From: Maritimibacter sp. HL-12
GTDB taxonomy: Bacteria; Pseudomonadota; Alphaproteobacteria; Rhodobacterales; Rhodobacteraceae
NCBI RefSeq assembly: GCF_900177545.1
Contig: NZ_FXBQ01000001.1
Coordinates: 3,541,307-3,605,306, forward strand
Direction: 5' to 3'
Length of the DNA: 64,000 bases
Part shown: piece by piece, positions 49,122 to 58,452 of the stretch
How positions within the stretch are numbered: position 1 is the stretch's first letter
Layout: every line of letters starts with the position of its first letter
The notes under the pieces: generated by a model
Told to the model about the DNA's origin: nothing
Database searches by the model: none
What the model saw: only the letters and a program-made list of their open reading frames with translations
Program-made: the position numbers and the translations under genes

Positions 49122-49616
49122 TCAGCGCGCAAGCCTGGCTTCGAGATGCGCGCGCACCTCGGGGGTGACGAACTTCGACACGTCGCCGCCGAGCCGCGCG
49201 ATCTCCTTCACCAGCTTCGACGCGATCGGCTGGAACTTCGCCTCGGCCATCAGGAACACGGTCTCGATCGACGCATCGAGCGCGCGGTTCATGCCGACCA
49301 TCTGGTATTCATATTCGAAATCGGCCACCGCGCGCAGGCCGCGCAGGATGATCTGCGCGCCGACGTCATGGGCACAATGGATCAGAAGGTTGTCGAACGG
49401 GTGCACCACGATCTCGGTGCCGGTTGAGGCCATGATCTTGCCGGCCTCGGCCTCGACCATCGCCACCCGCTCGTCGAGCCCGAACAATGGCCCCTTGCCC
49501 TCGTTGATCGCGACCGCGATCACCAGCCGGTCGACCAGCACGCAGCCGCGCTTGATGATGTCGAGATGTCCGAGCGTGATCGGATCGAAAGTGCCTGGAT
49601 AAAGGCCGATGCGCAT
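49122..49616 (-). CDS. coaD: Pantetheine-phosphate adenylyltransferase
   Basis: This 164-residue nucleotidyltransferase has the T/HxGH motif in GLYPGTFDPITLGHLDIIKR and the ISSTxxR-equivalent region near EIARLGGDVSKFV. It makes dephospho-CoA from 4'-phosphopantetheine and ATP, the penultimate CoA step. The start ATG 49616 gives the family N-terminus RIGLYPGTFDP. Confidence 0.97.
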   Translation of the reverse strand: MRIGLYPGTFDPITLGHLDIIKRGCVLVDRLVIAVAINEGKGPLFGLDERVAMVEAEAGKIMASTGTEIVVHPFDNLLIHCAHDVGAQIILRGLRAVADFEYEYQMVGMNRALDASIETVFLMAEAKFQPIASKLVKEIARLGGDVSKFVTPEVRAHLEARLAR

Positions 49617-49705
49617 GGGGGCTCTCCTCGTCGAATGCCGCGCACGCAACAATATTTCGCGTACAGGTGCAAGGCATTTCTGCGCCGCAGCGTTGCCGCG
49701 CAGAC

Positions 49706-50140
49706 TCAGTAGCCCATGATCATCGCCTTGAGGGATTCGTTCTGCGCCGCCAACTCCTGGAGCCGGCCCTTCACCACGTCGCCGATCGACACCATCCCGA
49801 TCAGCTTGTCGCCGTCCATCACCGGCATGTGCCGGAAACGCCCCTCGGTCATCAACTGAAGCACCCTCAGCGCGCGGTCGCCGGGGACGCAGGAAATGAT
49901 TTCGCGGGTCATCAGATCGTCGACCGCATCGCCAAGACAGCCACCGCCGCGCTTGCCCAGTTCACGCACGATGTCGCGTTCGGTGATGATGCCGAGCGGG
50001 CTCGCCCCGTCTTCCGCGATGATCAGCGCGCCGATCCTGCGCTCCGACAAGATCTGTGCCGCCTCGCTTACAGATGTTCCGGGTGCCACGGTGAGCACCC
50101 CCTCGATATCCTTTTCTTTCAGGATCTGGCTGACGAGCAT
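49706..50140 (-). CDS. Two-CBS-domain protein
   Basis: This 144-residue protein consists almost entirely of two CBS domains: VAPGTSVSEAAQILSERRIG with GIITERDIVRELG, and MTREIISCVPGDRALRVLQL with RFRHMPVMDGDKLIGMVS. Stand-alone CBS pairs bind adenine nucleotides and regulate partner enzymes. No partner is evident from position; it lies between coaD and lysR on the same strand. Confidence 0.88.
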   Translation of the reverse strand: MLVSQILKEKDIEGVLTVAPGTSVSEAAQILSERRIGALIIAEDGASPLGIITERDIVRELGKRGGGCLGDAVDDLMTREIISCVPGDRALRVLQLMTEGRFRHMPVMDGDKLIGMVSIGDVVKGRLQELAAQNESLKAMIMGY

Positions 50141-50218
50141 GGCGGGTCCTCCCTGGCGCCCTCGGGGCGATCTTTTGTTTATTGTCAAAGCCTGCGCAGG
50201 GCGCGACAACTTGTCAAG

Positions 50219-51118
50219 TCAGCCAATCGCTTCGAGCCGCGCCACCTCCGCCCGCAGCCCTTGCGCGAGCAGGTCGCCCAGCCGCCGCAGCCGCCCGATC
50301 CGTGCGTCGGCGGCGTGCCGCACGAGGTAATAGCTGCGGGTCAGCGCGAAGCTGTCCGGCAACACCTTTTGCAATCCCGGCACGAAAGGGAGCGAAAAAT
50401 CATGCGCGATTCCGAGCCCCGCCGCTTCGCGCAGGAAGCCAAGCTGCACCGAAACGGCGTTGGACGCGAGCGCGACGCTGTCGGCACCGATCTCGGCAAG
50501 ATAGTCGAGTTCGGTGTCGAAGATCATGTCGGGAATGTAGCCGATCACGGGATGGGCAACCACATCGGCGAGATCGCGGATCGGCGCCGCCGCCGCGAGA
50601 TAATCGCGGTGGGCGACGAGGTGGAGGCGGTAGTCGGTGATTTTCTGCACCAAGAGCCGCCCCGCAGCCGGCGGCGAGACGGCAATGGCGAAGTCCGCCT
50701 CGCGCCGCGACAGGTTCACCACCCTTGGCAGCGCCACGATCTGAAGCTCGAGGCCCGGATTGCGCGCGCGGATCTCGGCGCAGACGCGCGGCAACAGGTA
50801 GTTGGCACAGCCGTCCGGCGCGCCGATGCGCACCTGCCCGCTCAGCCGTCCGGTGTCCTCCCCGCGCAACGCCTCGGCCCCCAGCGCCACCGCCTGTTCA
50901 ACCGCTTCGGCATGGGCCATCAGCCGTCCGCCCGCCTCGGTGAGCGCATAGCCTGTGGGGGCGCGCAAAAACAGCGCCGCACCCAACGCGGTTTCCAGCC
51001 GCGCGATGCGGCGGCCCACCGTGGCCGGGTCGCGCTTGAGCCCCTTGCCTGCGGCCGACAGGCTCTCACCCCGCGCCACCGCGAGAAAGACCTTCAGATC
51101 GTCCCAGTCCGGGTCCAC
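50219..51118 (-). CDS. LysR-family transcriptional regulator
   Basis: This 299-residue protein has an N-terminal winged HTH (WDDLKVFLAVARGESLSAAG, DPATVGRRIARLETALGAAL) and a substrate-binding domain from about residue 90. The start is GTG at 51118, two bases after the cupin stop codon (TGAGCGTG), with AGGAAA upstream in the end of the cupin gene. It is thus the second gene of a cupin-lysR pair, divergent from mmsA. The target may be its own operon or mmsA. Confidence 0.88.
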   Translation of the reverse strand: MDPDWDDLKVFLAVARGESLSAAGKGLKRDPATVGRRIARLETALGAALFLRAPTGYALTEAGGRLMAHAEAVEQAVALGAEALRGEDTGRLSGQVRIGAPDGCANYLLPRVCAEIRARNPGLELQIVALPRVVNLSRREADFAIAVSPPAAGRLLVQKITDYRLHLVAHRDYLAAAAPIRDLADVVAHPVIGYIPDMIFDTELDYLAEIGADSVALASNAVSVQLGFLREAAGLGIAHDFSLPFVPGLQKVLPDSFALTRSYYLVRHAADARIGRLRRLGDLLAQGLRAEVARLEAIG

Positions 51119-51120
51119 GC

Positions 51121-51609
51121 TCAGGTTTCCTCGCCGTGCCAGTAATCGAGGCTTTCGCCGGCCGGCACGATAAGACGCACGGCCGGGGCATCGCGCCCGA
51201 CGTAGGAGGCAATGCCGATCTTGCCGCTGTCGGGGTATTCGACGATCTCCGGCTCCAGCTTGGTGGAAAAGGTCAGGTAGCGCAGTTCGGCATCGGACGT
51301 GTTCTCGATCTGGTGGGCGGTGGACCCGTCGCCGGGCGGCGCTGCGATCAGGTCTCCGGCGCGCACCGGCGCGCTTTCGTCGCCGCAATGGTAGGTGCCC
51401 TCGCCCGACAGGATCAGCATCATCTCTTCGTTGACGTGATGGGCATGACGCGGCCAGGCGCGCTTGCCGGGTGCCACCACGGCAAGGCTGACGCCGAGTT
51501 TCTTCGCCCCGATCTGCACCCCGAGCATGGCGACATCCGCCGCGAACCTGCCGCCGGGGCTTTGGGTTGGGCGGGTTTGTGCATCATCAATATTGAGTAT
51601 CTGTTTCAT
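51121..51609 (-). CDS. Cupin domain protein
   Basis: This 162-residue protein has the cupin motifs GKRAWPRHAHHVNEEMMLIL and GDLIAAPPGDGSTAHQI with three His and one Glu that can bind metal. No other domain is present. ATG 51609 is chosen for its match to the cupin-type N-terminus and nearby GGAGG. It is coupled to a LysR regulator and divergent from mmsA. Substrate unknown. Confidence 0.82.
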   Translation of the reverse strand: MKQILNIDDAQTRPTQSPGGRFAADVAMLGVQIGAKKLGVSLAVVAPGKRAWPRHAHHVNEEMMLILSGEGTYHCGDESAPVRAGDLIAAPPGDGSTAHQIENTSDAELRYLTFSTKLEPEIVEYPDSGKIGIASYVGRDAPAVRLIVPAGESLDYWHGEET

Positions 51610-51630
51610 CGCGCGCCTCCGGGCTTCATC

Positions 51631-51687
51631 TTGCGAAATTGCAAAACCATTTTGAAAGCTTGCCGCTTTCATCGGCAATTTTGCAAG
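51631..51687. promoter_or_regulatory. TTGC-repeat inverted operator between cupin and mmsA
   Basis: TTGCGAAATTGCAAAA at 51631-51646 and GGCAATTTTGCAAG at 51674-51687 are near inverted copies, each built from two TTGC words 8 bases apart. They lie in the divergent promoter region. Rhodobacter ScfR/PccR-type regulators of propionyl-CoA genes bind TTTGCAAA words, and mmsA produces propionyl-CoA, so that family is a candidate; the neighbouring LysR is another. Confidence 0.5.
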
Positions 51688-51725
51688 CCTAGAGTGCCGC
51701 CAACCGCAACCGGGAGGAATACCCC

Positions 51726-53225
51726 ATGTATGAAGTCGACCACTGGATCAACGGCGCGCGCGTGAAGGGCACGTCGGGCCGTTTTGCCGACGTTTTCAAC
51801 CCCGCCACCGGCGAGGTGCAGGGCAAGGTGCCGCTGGCCACGCCGGACGAACTGGACGATGCCGTCGCCAAGGCCGCCGTGGCGCAGGAGAGCTGGGCCA
51901 AGGTCAACCCGCAGCGCCGCGCCCGGGTGATGATGAAGTTCGCCGACCTCATCAACCGCGACATCGACAAGCTTGCCGAGACTCTCAGCCGCGAGCATGG
52001 CAAGACCATTCCCGACGCCAAGGGCGACATCCAGCGCGGGCTTGAGGTGGTCGAGGTCTGCATGGGCGCGCCGCACATGCTCAAGGGCGAGTTCATGGAT
52101 TCGGGCGGGCCGGGGATTGATCTCTACTCGATGCGCCAGCCGCTCGGCGTGGTCGCCGGGATCACCCCGTTCAACTTTCCGGCGATGATCCCGCTGTGGA
52201 AGCTCGCCCCGGCGATCAGCGCGGGCAACGCGATGGTGCTGAAACCCTCCGAGCGCACGCCCTCCACATCCGTGATGCTGGCGGAGCTTCTGCAGGAGGC
52301 GGGGCTGCCCGACGGCGTGTTACAGGTCGTGCACGGCGACAAGGAGGCGGTTGACGCGATCCTCGACAACGAAACGGTGCAGGCGGTGGGCTTCGTCGGC
52401 TCGACCCCGATCGCGCAATACATCTACGGCCGCGCGGCGGCGAACGGCAAGCGCGCGCAATGCTTCGGCGGTGCCAAGAACCACATGATCATCATGCCCG
52501 ACGCCGACATGGAAAAGGCCGCCGACGCGCTGGTGGGCGCAGGATACGGCGCGGCCGGCGAGCGCTGCATGGCGATCTCGGTGGCGGTGCCGGTGGGCGA
52601 GGAAACCGCCGACAGGCTCGTTGAGCTGTTGGTGCCCCGGATCGAAAAGTTGAAGGTCGGCCCCTATACGGCGGGCGACGATCTCGACTATGGGCCGCTG
52701 ATCACCGGGCAGGCGATGGAACGGGTGAAGCGGCTGATCGCCTCGGGCGTCGAGCAGGGCGCGACCCTTGTAACCGACGGGCGCGACTTCACGCTGCAGG
52801 GCTACGAGAACGGCTTTTTCGTCGGCCCCACCCTGTTCGACCACGTCACGCCCGCGATGGACATCTACCGCGAGGAGATTTTCGGCCCGGTGCTGAGCCA
52901 GGTGCGGGCGGCGAGCTACGAGGACGCGCTCGGGCTGGTGATGAACAACCAATACGGCAACGGCACCGCGATCTTCACCGGCGATGGCGACACCGCGCGC
53001 GATTTTGCCAGCCGGGTGAACGTCGGCATGGTCGGGATCAACTTCCCGATCCCGGTGCCGCTCAGCTATTTCACCTTCGGCGGCTGGAAAAAATCGGCGT
53101 TCGGCGATCTCAACCAGTATGGCCCCGACGCCTTCCGGTTCTATACCCGCACCAAGACGGTGACGGCGCGCTGGTTCTCCCACGTCAAGGAAGGCGGCGA
53201 GTTCCACTTCAAGGCGATGGACTGA
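51726..53225 (+). CDS. mmsA: CoA-acylating methylmalonate-semialdehyde dehydrogenase
   Basis: This 499-residue aldehyde dehydrogenase has the Cys nucleophile in GAAGERCMAISVAVPVG and the NAD fold GVVAGITPFNFPAMIPLW. It converts methylmalonate semialdehyde from valine (or malonate semialdehyde) to propionyl-CoA (or acetyl-CoA). GGGAGGAAT precedes the start. mmsB and a 3-hydroxyisobutyryl-CoA hydrolase gene lie 2.6-4.5 kb downstream, completing the valine branch. Confidence 0.96.
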   Translation: MYEVDHWINGARVKGTSGRFADVFNPATGEVQGKVPLATPDELDDAVAKAAVAQESWAKVNPQRRARVMMKFADLINRDIDKLAETLSREHGKTIPDAKGDIQRGLEVVEVCMGAPHMLKGEFMDSGGPGIDLYSMRQPLGVVAGITPFNFPAMIPLWKLAPAISAGNAMVLKPSERTPSTSVMLAELLQEAGLPDGVLQVVHGDKEAVDAILDNETVQAVGFVGSTPIAQYIYGRAAANGKRAQCFGGAKNHMIIMPDADMEKAADALVGAGYGAAGERCMAISVAVPVGEETADRLVELLVPRIEKLKVGPYTAGDDLDYGPLITGQAMERVKRLIASGVEQGATLVTDGRDFTLQGYENGFFVGPTLFDHVTPAMDIYREEIFGPVLSQVRAASYEDALGLVMNNQYGNGTAIFTGDGDTARDFASRVNVGMVGINFPIPVPLSYFTFGGWKKSAFGDLNQYGPDAFRFYTRTKTVTARWFSHVKEGGEFHFKAMD

Positions 53226-53245
53226 AACGCCTGAAAACAAACTTG

Positions 53246-53273
53246 AGGCGGCCCCCCGGGGGCCGCCTTTTTG
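53246..53273 (+). terminator. Rho-independent terminator of mmsA
   Basis: AGGCGGCCCC and GGGGCCGCCT form a long GC stem followed directly by a T run, about 20 bases after the mmsA stop. Confidence 0.92.
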
Positions 53274-53388
53274 CATCCCGCCTCACCGCACTTCACATTC
53301 GGGCGAGGGAATGTCTCGCGCCATGGTCCGGGCCGGGCCTTGGCGGTATAGGGTCGGTCAGCAAGAGCAGACAATCGGGAACAGAAAA

Positions 53389-53973
53389 ATGCCCCACAGC
53401 CAGATCACCCGCCGCAGCCTGATCGCCGCCGCCGCCGCCCTGCCGCTGGCCGCGCCCACGGTGCTGCGCGCCCAGCCCCCCGCGCCCGAGGTGGAAGCCG
53501 ACGACTTTGCGCGCCACAACATCTCGTCGTTCAAGGCCGAGCATTGGCAGGATCATTTCGACAGCCTCGGCAAGGGCGCGATCGTGGCCGACACCGTGAG
53601 CCGGGCCCTGCACTTCTGGTCGGGCGACGGTGAAACCTACAAGCTCTATCCCACCTCTGTGCCGCGCTCCGAAGACCTCACCAAGCGCGGTTACACCGAG
53701 ATCCTGCGCAAGAAGGTCGGGCCGTCGTGGACGCCCACCGCGTCGATGCATGAACGCTTCCCCGATCTGCCCAAGGTCATGGGTCCCGGCCCCGACAACC
53801 CGCTCGGCAGCCACGCGCTCTATCTCTCCTGGCCCGCCTACCTGATCCACGGCACCCACGACACCCGCAAGATCGGGCGGCGCTCGTCGGACGGCTGTAT
53901 CGGGCTCTACAACGAGAAGATCGCGGAGTTGTTCGATCTCGCCCCGGTCGGCACCCAGGTGCGCCTGATCTGA
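53389..53973 (+). CDS. L,D-transpeptidase (YkuD family), Tat-type signal
   Basis: This 194-residue protein has a twin-arginine signal (ITRRSLIAAAAALPLAAPTV) and a YkuD domain with HGTHD and the catalytic SSDGCIGLYN motif near residue 175. These enzymes cross-link or remodel peptidoglycan in the periplasm. The start ATG 53389 places the RR pair 9-10 residues in. The active-site serine-aspartate-glycine-cysteine reads SDGC rather than the common SHGC, a known variant. Confidence 0.9.
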   Translation: MPHSQITRRSLIAAAAALPLAAPTVLRAQPPAPEVEADDFARHNISSFKAEHWQDHFDSLGKGAIVADTVSRALHFWSGDGETYKLYPTSVPRSEDLTKRGYTEILRKKVGPSWTPTASMHERFPDLPKVMGPGPDNPLGSHALYLSWPAYLIHGTHDTRKIGRRSSDGCIGLYNEKIAELFDLAPVGTQVRLI

Positions 53974-54067
53974 CGCGCCCGGATCACGGGGTAGACCTCT
54001 GCGCCGAAGCGGCTATGGTCGGGCCAGTAAGAAATCTGGTTCGCAACGGCTGCCTAGGGAGGGTCAG

Positions 54068-54484
54068 GTGTCGGTTCAGGTCAATATCTTGCCCGAGATC
54101 GGTCTGGTCTATATCCGCTACCCAAGCCGGCTTGCGATCGACGAAAGCGCCCAGGCTTTCAGCGATTACCTCGCCCACCCCGATTTCCGCCCCGGCCAGA
54201 AACATCTGGTCGATATCAGCGATGTCGTCGAATGGGATGAAGACTTCGCCAAGCTCCTGGCGTTGCAGGCACGCAAGGCCGATGCCTTTCACCTGCCACC
54301 GCACACCACGCTGATCGCCATGATCGCGCCGACCGAAGACACCCAGAGGCTTGCCAACTGGATCAGCCGGTCATGGGACGGGATCGATACCGTGGCCTAC
54401 CTCGTGGCCCATTCCGAGGCCGAGGCGCTCGAACTTCTGGGTATTCCCGCCAAGAGCGTGGATCAATTGCTCGCCTCGCCCTGA
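54068..54484 (+). CDS. STAS/SpoIIAA-like small protein
   Basis: This 138-residue protein alternates beta and alpha segments: VQVNILPEIGLVYIRYPS, LAIDESAQAFSDYLAHPDF, KHLVDISDVVEWDEDFAKLL and TTLIAMIAPTEDTQRLANWI. The pattern VDISDVV followed by a helix resembles the SpoIIAA/STAS fold. It begins with GTG after GGGAGGG. Role unknown; it may sense a small molecule or bind a partner. Confidence 0.65.
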   Translation: MSVQVNILPEIGLVYIRYPSRLAIDESAQAFSDYLAHPDFRPGQKHLVDISDVVEWDEDFAKLLALQARKADAFHLPPHTTLIAMIAPTEDTQRLANWISRSWDGIDTVAYLVAHSEAEALELLGIPAKSVDQLLASP

Positions 54485-54553
54485 CCCGTTTCCACGCTTG
54501 CCTCGCGCGCGGTTTTTCCGCAGGCTCGTGATGATCAGCCGCGGGAGGGGACC

Positions 54554-55687
54554 ATGGCCAGCGAGACCCCCGATTTCACCATCGGAATCGAGGAGGAATA
54601 CCTTCTCGTCGACCGCGAAACCCTCGCCCTCGCGGTGGCCCCGACCGGGCTGATGGAAGCCTGCAAGTCCGAGCTCGAAGATCAGGTTTCGCCCGAGTTC
54701 CTGCAATGCCAGATCGAGATCGGCACCCACGTCTGCGCCTCGGTGGGCGCGGCGCGCGACGATCTGCGCAAGCTGCGCGCCTCGGTCGCCCGGCAGGCCG
54801 ATGCCTTCGGCCTCGCCCCGATCGCCGCGTCTTGCCACCCGTTCTCGGCCTGGCGCGATCAGCACCATACCAACAAGGAGCGCTACAACGATCTGCGGCG
54901 CGATCTCGGCGGCGTCGCCCGGCGGCTGCTGATCTCGGGAATGCACGTCCACATCGGCCTGCCCGACCCCGAAGACCGCATCGACGTGATGAACCAGCTC
55001 ACCTATTTTCTGCCGCACCTGCTGGCGATGTCGGCCTCTTCGCCGTTCTGGCAAGGCGAGGACAGCGGGCTTGCCTCCTACCGGCTCACCATCTTCGACA
55101 ACCTGCCGCGCACCGGGTTGCCGCCAAAGTTCTGGAGCTGGTCGGAATACCAGCGTTCGGTCGATGCCATCGTCGATATCGGGCTGATCGAGGATGCCTC
55201 GAAGATCTGGTGGGATCTGCGCCCCTCGGCGCGTTTTCCCACCATCGAGGCGCGGATCTGCGATGTCTCGCCGCGGATGGAAGACACGCTCACCCTCGCC
55301 GCCCTCGTGCAATCGCTCACCCGTTTCCTGTGGCGGCTCAAGGGCCAGAACCGGCGCTGGCGGGTCTATGACAACTTCCTCCTCGCCGAAAACCGCTGGC
55401 ACGCGATGCGCTACGGCATGTCGAACGGCTTGATCGACCTCGGCCAGCGCCGCCTCGTCCCTTTCGAGGTGCTGGTGGAAGAAATGATCGGGCTGGTGGC
55501 GGAAGATGCCGAGGCACTGGGGTGCCTTGCGGAGGTCGAGCGCGCCCGCAAGATCGTCGCCGGCGGCAATTCCGCCGACCGCCAGCGGCAGGTGTTTCGC
55601 GATTCGATCGAGGCGGAAGCGCCGATCGACGAGGCATTGCGCGACGTGGTGCGCCACCTGATCGGGGAGTTCCACGCCGACCTGTAA
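54554..55687 (+). CDS. Carboxylate-amine ligase, YbdK/GCS2 family
   Basis: This 377-residue ATP-grasp-like ligase has the GCS2 signature [59 protein letters not shown] and [20 protein letters not shown]. YbdK homologues have weak gamma-glutamylcysteine ligase activity; the true substrate is not known. The length is standard. Confidence 0.9.
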   Translation: MASETPDFTIGIEEEYLLVDRETLALAVAPTGLMEACKSELEDQVSPEFLQCQIEIGTHVCASVGAARDDLRKLRASVARQADAFGLAPIAASCHPFSAWRDQHHTNKERYNDLRRDLGGVARRLLISGMHVHIGLPDPEDRIDVMNQLTYFLPHLLAMSASSPFWQGEDSGLASYRLTIFDNLPRTGLPPKFWSWSEYQRSVDAIVDIGLIEDASKIWWDLRPSARFPTIEARICDVSPRMEDTLTLAALVQSLTRFLWRLKGQNRRWRVYDNFLLAENRWHAMRYGMSNGLIDLGQRRLVPFEVLVEEMIGLVAEDAEALGCLAEVERARKIVAGGNSADRQRQVFRDSIEAEAPIDEALRDVVRHLIGEFHADL

Positions 55688-55806
55688 ACAACCGCCGGGC
55701 CCGGCGCGCACGCGCACGCGATCGCGTGGGCACCGTGCCGCCCGCGCTGGACCCGGCGGCGTTTCCGGGGCAGAAACGGGGTCAACCGACCCAACGGACC
55801 CGGCCC

Positions 55807-56835
55807 ATGCCCGATATCCGCATCTACCGCGAAGGCCCTGCGGGGCGCATCACCCTCACGCGCCCGCAGGCGCTCAACGCGCTGACCTGGGCGATGTGCC
55901 GCGAGATCGCCGCCGCCCTCGCCCGCTGGCGCGACGATCCCGAGCTGCGCCTCGTGCTGATCGACGCCGAGGGCGACAAGGCGTTCTGCGCCGGCGGCGA
56001 TATCCAGGAGATGTATGACACCGGCACGCGGGGCGATTTCGACTATGGCCGCCGGTTCTGGGCCGACGAATACCGCATGAATGCAATGATCGCGGAGTAT
56101 CCCAAACCGGTGGTGGCCTTGATGCAGGGCTACACCATGGGCGGCGGCGTGGGCCTTGGGTGCCACGCCGCGCACCGTGTCGTTTGCGAAACCAGCCAGA
56201 TCGCCATGCCCGAGGTCGCGATCGGGCTGGTGCCCGACGTGGGCGGCACCCACCTTCTCGCCCGGGCCCCCGGCCGGCTCGGCGAATACCTCGGTGCCAC
56301 CGCGGCGCGGATGGGGCCGGGCGACGCGATCCATGCGGGCTTTACCGATCTCTACATCCGGCGCGAATACTGGCTCGATCTCACCACCCGGCTCGAGGCG
56401 ACGGGAGACCTGGCGATTCTCGACACGATGGCCGAGCCGCCGCCGCCCGGTCCGCTCGCGCATCACCAGGGCGAAATCGACCGGATGTTCGCGGGCACGC
56501 CCGCCGAAATCATCGCCGCGCTGGACGCCGAGGGCAGCGACTTCGCCCGCGACACGCGCGCCGCGCTGTGCCGCGCCTCGCCGCTGGCGGTGGCCTGCGG
56601 GCTGGCCAATATCCGCGACCAACGCGGCGAGAACACGATCCGCAGCGCCCTCGCCCGCGAATACCGCTTCACCTGGCGCGCCGCCGAGCGGGGCGACTTT
56701 CTCGAAGGCATCCGCGCCCTGATCATCGACAAGGACAAGGCCCCGCGCTGGCAGCATGCCGGGCTTGCCGAGGTGAGCGAGCACGACGTCGCGGCGATGC
56801 TGGCCGGGTTGGGCGAGAACGAGTTGAAGCTCTGA
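55807..56835 (+). CDS. 3-hydroxyisobutyryl-CoA hydrolase (enoyl-CoA hydratase family)
   Basis: This 342-residue crotonase-fold enzyme has CAGGDIQEMYDTG for the oxyanion hole and MPEVAIGLVPDVGG, in which the Glu and Asp used by hydrolases of this type are both kept. It frees 3-hydroxyisobutyrate in valine breakdown. mmsB, which oxidises that product, begins 13 bases downstream, which supports the assignment. Confidence 0.88.
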   Translation: MPDIRIYREGPAGRITLTRPQALNALTWAMCREIAAALARWRDDPELRLVLIDAEGDKAFCAGGDIQEMYDTGTRGDFDYGRRFWADEYRMNAMIAEYPKPVVALMQGYTMGGGVGLGCHAAHRVVCETSQIAMPEVAIGLVPDVGGTHLLARAPGRLGEYLGATAARMGPGDAIHAGFTDLYIRREYWLDLTTRLEATGDLAILDTMAEPPPPGPLAHHQGEIDRMFAGTPAEIIAALDAEGSDFARDTRAALCRASPLAVACGLANIRDQRGENTIRSALAREYRFTWRAAERGDFLEGIRALIIDKDKAPRWQHAGLAEVSEHDVAAMLAGLGENELKL

Positions 56836-56848
56836 GGGAGGAGACGAC

Positions 56849-57721
56849 ATGAAGATCGGGTTTATCGGGCTGGGCAACATGGGCGCGCCGATGGCGGCCA
56901 ACCTTGCAGCGGCGGGCCACGCCGTCACCGGGTTCGACCCCGCGGCCCCCTGCCCCGAGGGCGTCACCGAGGCAGCCAGCGTTTCCGAGGCCGCGCGCGA
57001 TGCCGAGGTGGTGCTCACGATGCTGCCCAACGGCGAGATCCTGCGCGCAGTCGTCGCCGAGGCGATCCCGGCGATGTCTCCCGGCGCGGTGCTCTGCGAT
57101 TGCTCGACGGTGGACGTGGAGAGCGCCCGCACCGTGGCCGGGGACGCGCAAGCCGTCGGGCTGCTGGCGCTCGATGCGCCGGTTTCGGGCGGCGTCGGCG
57201 GCGCGTTGGCGGGCACGCTCACCTTCATGGTCGGAGGACCCGAGGCCGGCTTCGCGACGGTCGCGCCGCTGTTCGAGGTGATGGGGCAGAAAGCGGTGCA
57301 TTGCGGCGGTGCGGGCGCCGGGCAATCGGCCAAGATCTGCAACAACATGATCCTCGGTGCGACGATGATCGTCACCTGCGAGGCCTTCGCGCTGGCCGAC
57401 AAGCTCGGCCTCGACCGGCAGAAGATGTTCGACGTGGTCAGCACCTCCTCGGGTCAAAGCTGGTCGATGACCTCCTATTGCCCGGCACCGGGGGTGGGGC
57501 CGCAAAGCCCAGCCGACAACGGCTATGCCCCCGGTTTCGCCGCCGAACTGATGCTGAAGGATCTGCGCCTCGCGCAGGACGCCGCCGCGATGGTCGATGC
57601 CGATACCCCGCTCGGCCGCGCTGCTGCCGAACTCTATGCAACCTTCGTCGAGGCCGAAGACGGGCGCGGGCGGGATTTCTCCGCCATGCTGCCACGTTTC
57701 GAGGGGCGCGGACGGACGTGA
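56849..57721 (+). CDS. mmsB: 3-hydroxyisobutyrate dehydrogenase
   Basis: This 290-residue NAD-dependent enzyme has IGFIGLGNMGAPMAANLAA, substrate-binding DAPVSGGVGGALAGTL, and the catalytic Lys in GAGQSAKICNNMILGATM. It oxidises 3-hydroxyisobutyrate to methylmalonate semialdehyde, the substrate of MmsA. GGAGGAGAC precedes the start. Its TGA overlaps the GTG start of the Crp/Fnr gene. Confidence 0.96.
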   Translation: MKIGFIGLGNMGAPMAANLAAAGHAVTGFDPAAPCPEGVTEAASVSEAARDAEVVLTMLPNGEILRAVVAEAIPAMSPGAVLCDCSTVDVESARTVAGDAQAVGLLALDAPVSGGVGGALAGTLTFMVGGPEAGFATVAPLFEVMGQKAVHCGGAGAGQSAKICNNMILGATMIVTCEAFALADKLGLDRQKMFDVVSTSSGQSWSMTSYCPAPGVGPQSPADNGYAPGFAAELMLKDLRLAQDAAAMVDADTPLGRAAAELYATFVEAEDGRGRDFSAMLPRFEGRGRT

Positions 57722-58377
57722 ACTGGACCGGCGAAGCCCGCGAACTGGCGGCATTGGAGACCGGCGCGCGCGCCGCTCTCGACCGGCTCGCGCCGATGGC
57801 GGTGCCGGAAGGGGCGGTCCTGTTCGCGCCGGGCGAAACCGTGAAGGGCTATGTCATCGTGCTGTCGGGCCATGTCGGCGTGCACCTGATCGGCCCGAAC
57901 GGGCGCGACCTTCTGCTCTACGAGGTGGCGCCGGGACAAAGCTGCATCCAGTCCACCCTCGGGCTGCTCGGCGGCGACGATTACTCCGCCGAGGCAACGG
58001 CCACGACACCCACCCGCCTCGTGCTGGTGCCGCGCCCGGTGTTTCTGGAATTGCTCGATCGCTCGCCCGCCTTTCGCAAGGTGGTGTTCGCCGCCTTCGC
58101 GGAACGGATGCAGGCAATGATGCAACTCATTGAAACCATGAGCTTCATGCGCGTCGAGGCGCGGCTGGCCGCGCTTATCCTCGACCGCGCTGACGAGGAC
58201 GGCAGCCTTGCCATGACGCAAGCCGAGATCGCCCGCGCCATCGGCACGGCGCGCGAGGTGGTGTCGCGTCGGCTCGACCGGCTCGCCCGCGCGGGCGCGA
58301 TCCGGGCCGAACGCGGGCGCATCCGCATCCGCGACCGGGCCGTGCTGGAGGCGCTGGTGGCCGATCCGGCCGTGTGA
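57718..58377 (+). CDS. Crp/Fnr-family transcriptional regulator
   Basis: This 219-residue protein has a cNMP-binding-like domain (about 25-130, VLFAPGETVKGYVIVLSGHV) and a C-terminal winged HTH (SLAMTQAEIARAIGTAREVV). It lacks the Cys cluster of Fnr; one Cys lies in PGQSCIQSTLGLLGG. GTG at 57718 overlaps the mmsB stop (GTGA). DUF2892 follows 75 bases downstream. It may respond to a thiol or small molecule rather than oxygen. Confidence 0.88.
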   Translation: MNWTGEARELAALETGARAALDRLAPMAVPEGAVLFAPGETVKGYVIVLSGHVGVHLIGPNGRDLLLYEVAPGQSCIQSTLGLLGGDDYSAEATATTPTRLVLVPRPVFLELLDRSPAFRKVVFAAFAERMQAMMQLIETMSFMRVEARLAALILDRADEDGSLAMTQAEIARAIGTAREVVSRRLDRLARAGAIRAERGRIRIRDRAVLEALVADPAV

Positions 58378-58452
58378 CTCCGTCACATGCCTTGGCAGCA
58401 GCGCCATGCTAGATTGCGCCATTGCTACAGGATCTCGGGAAAGGAGAGCCCC

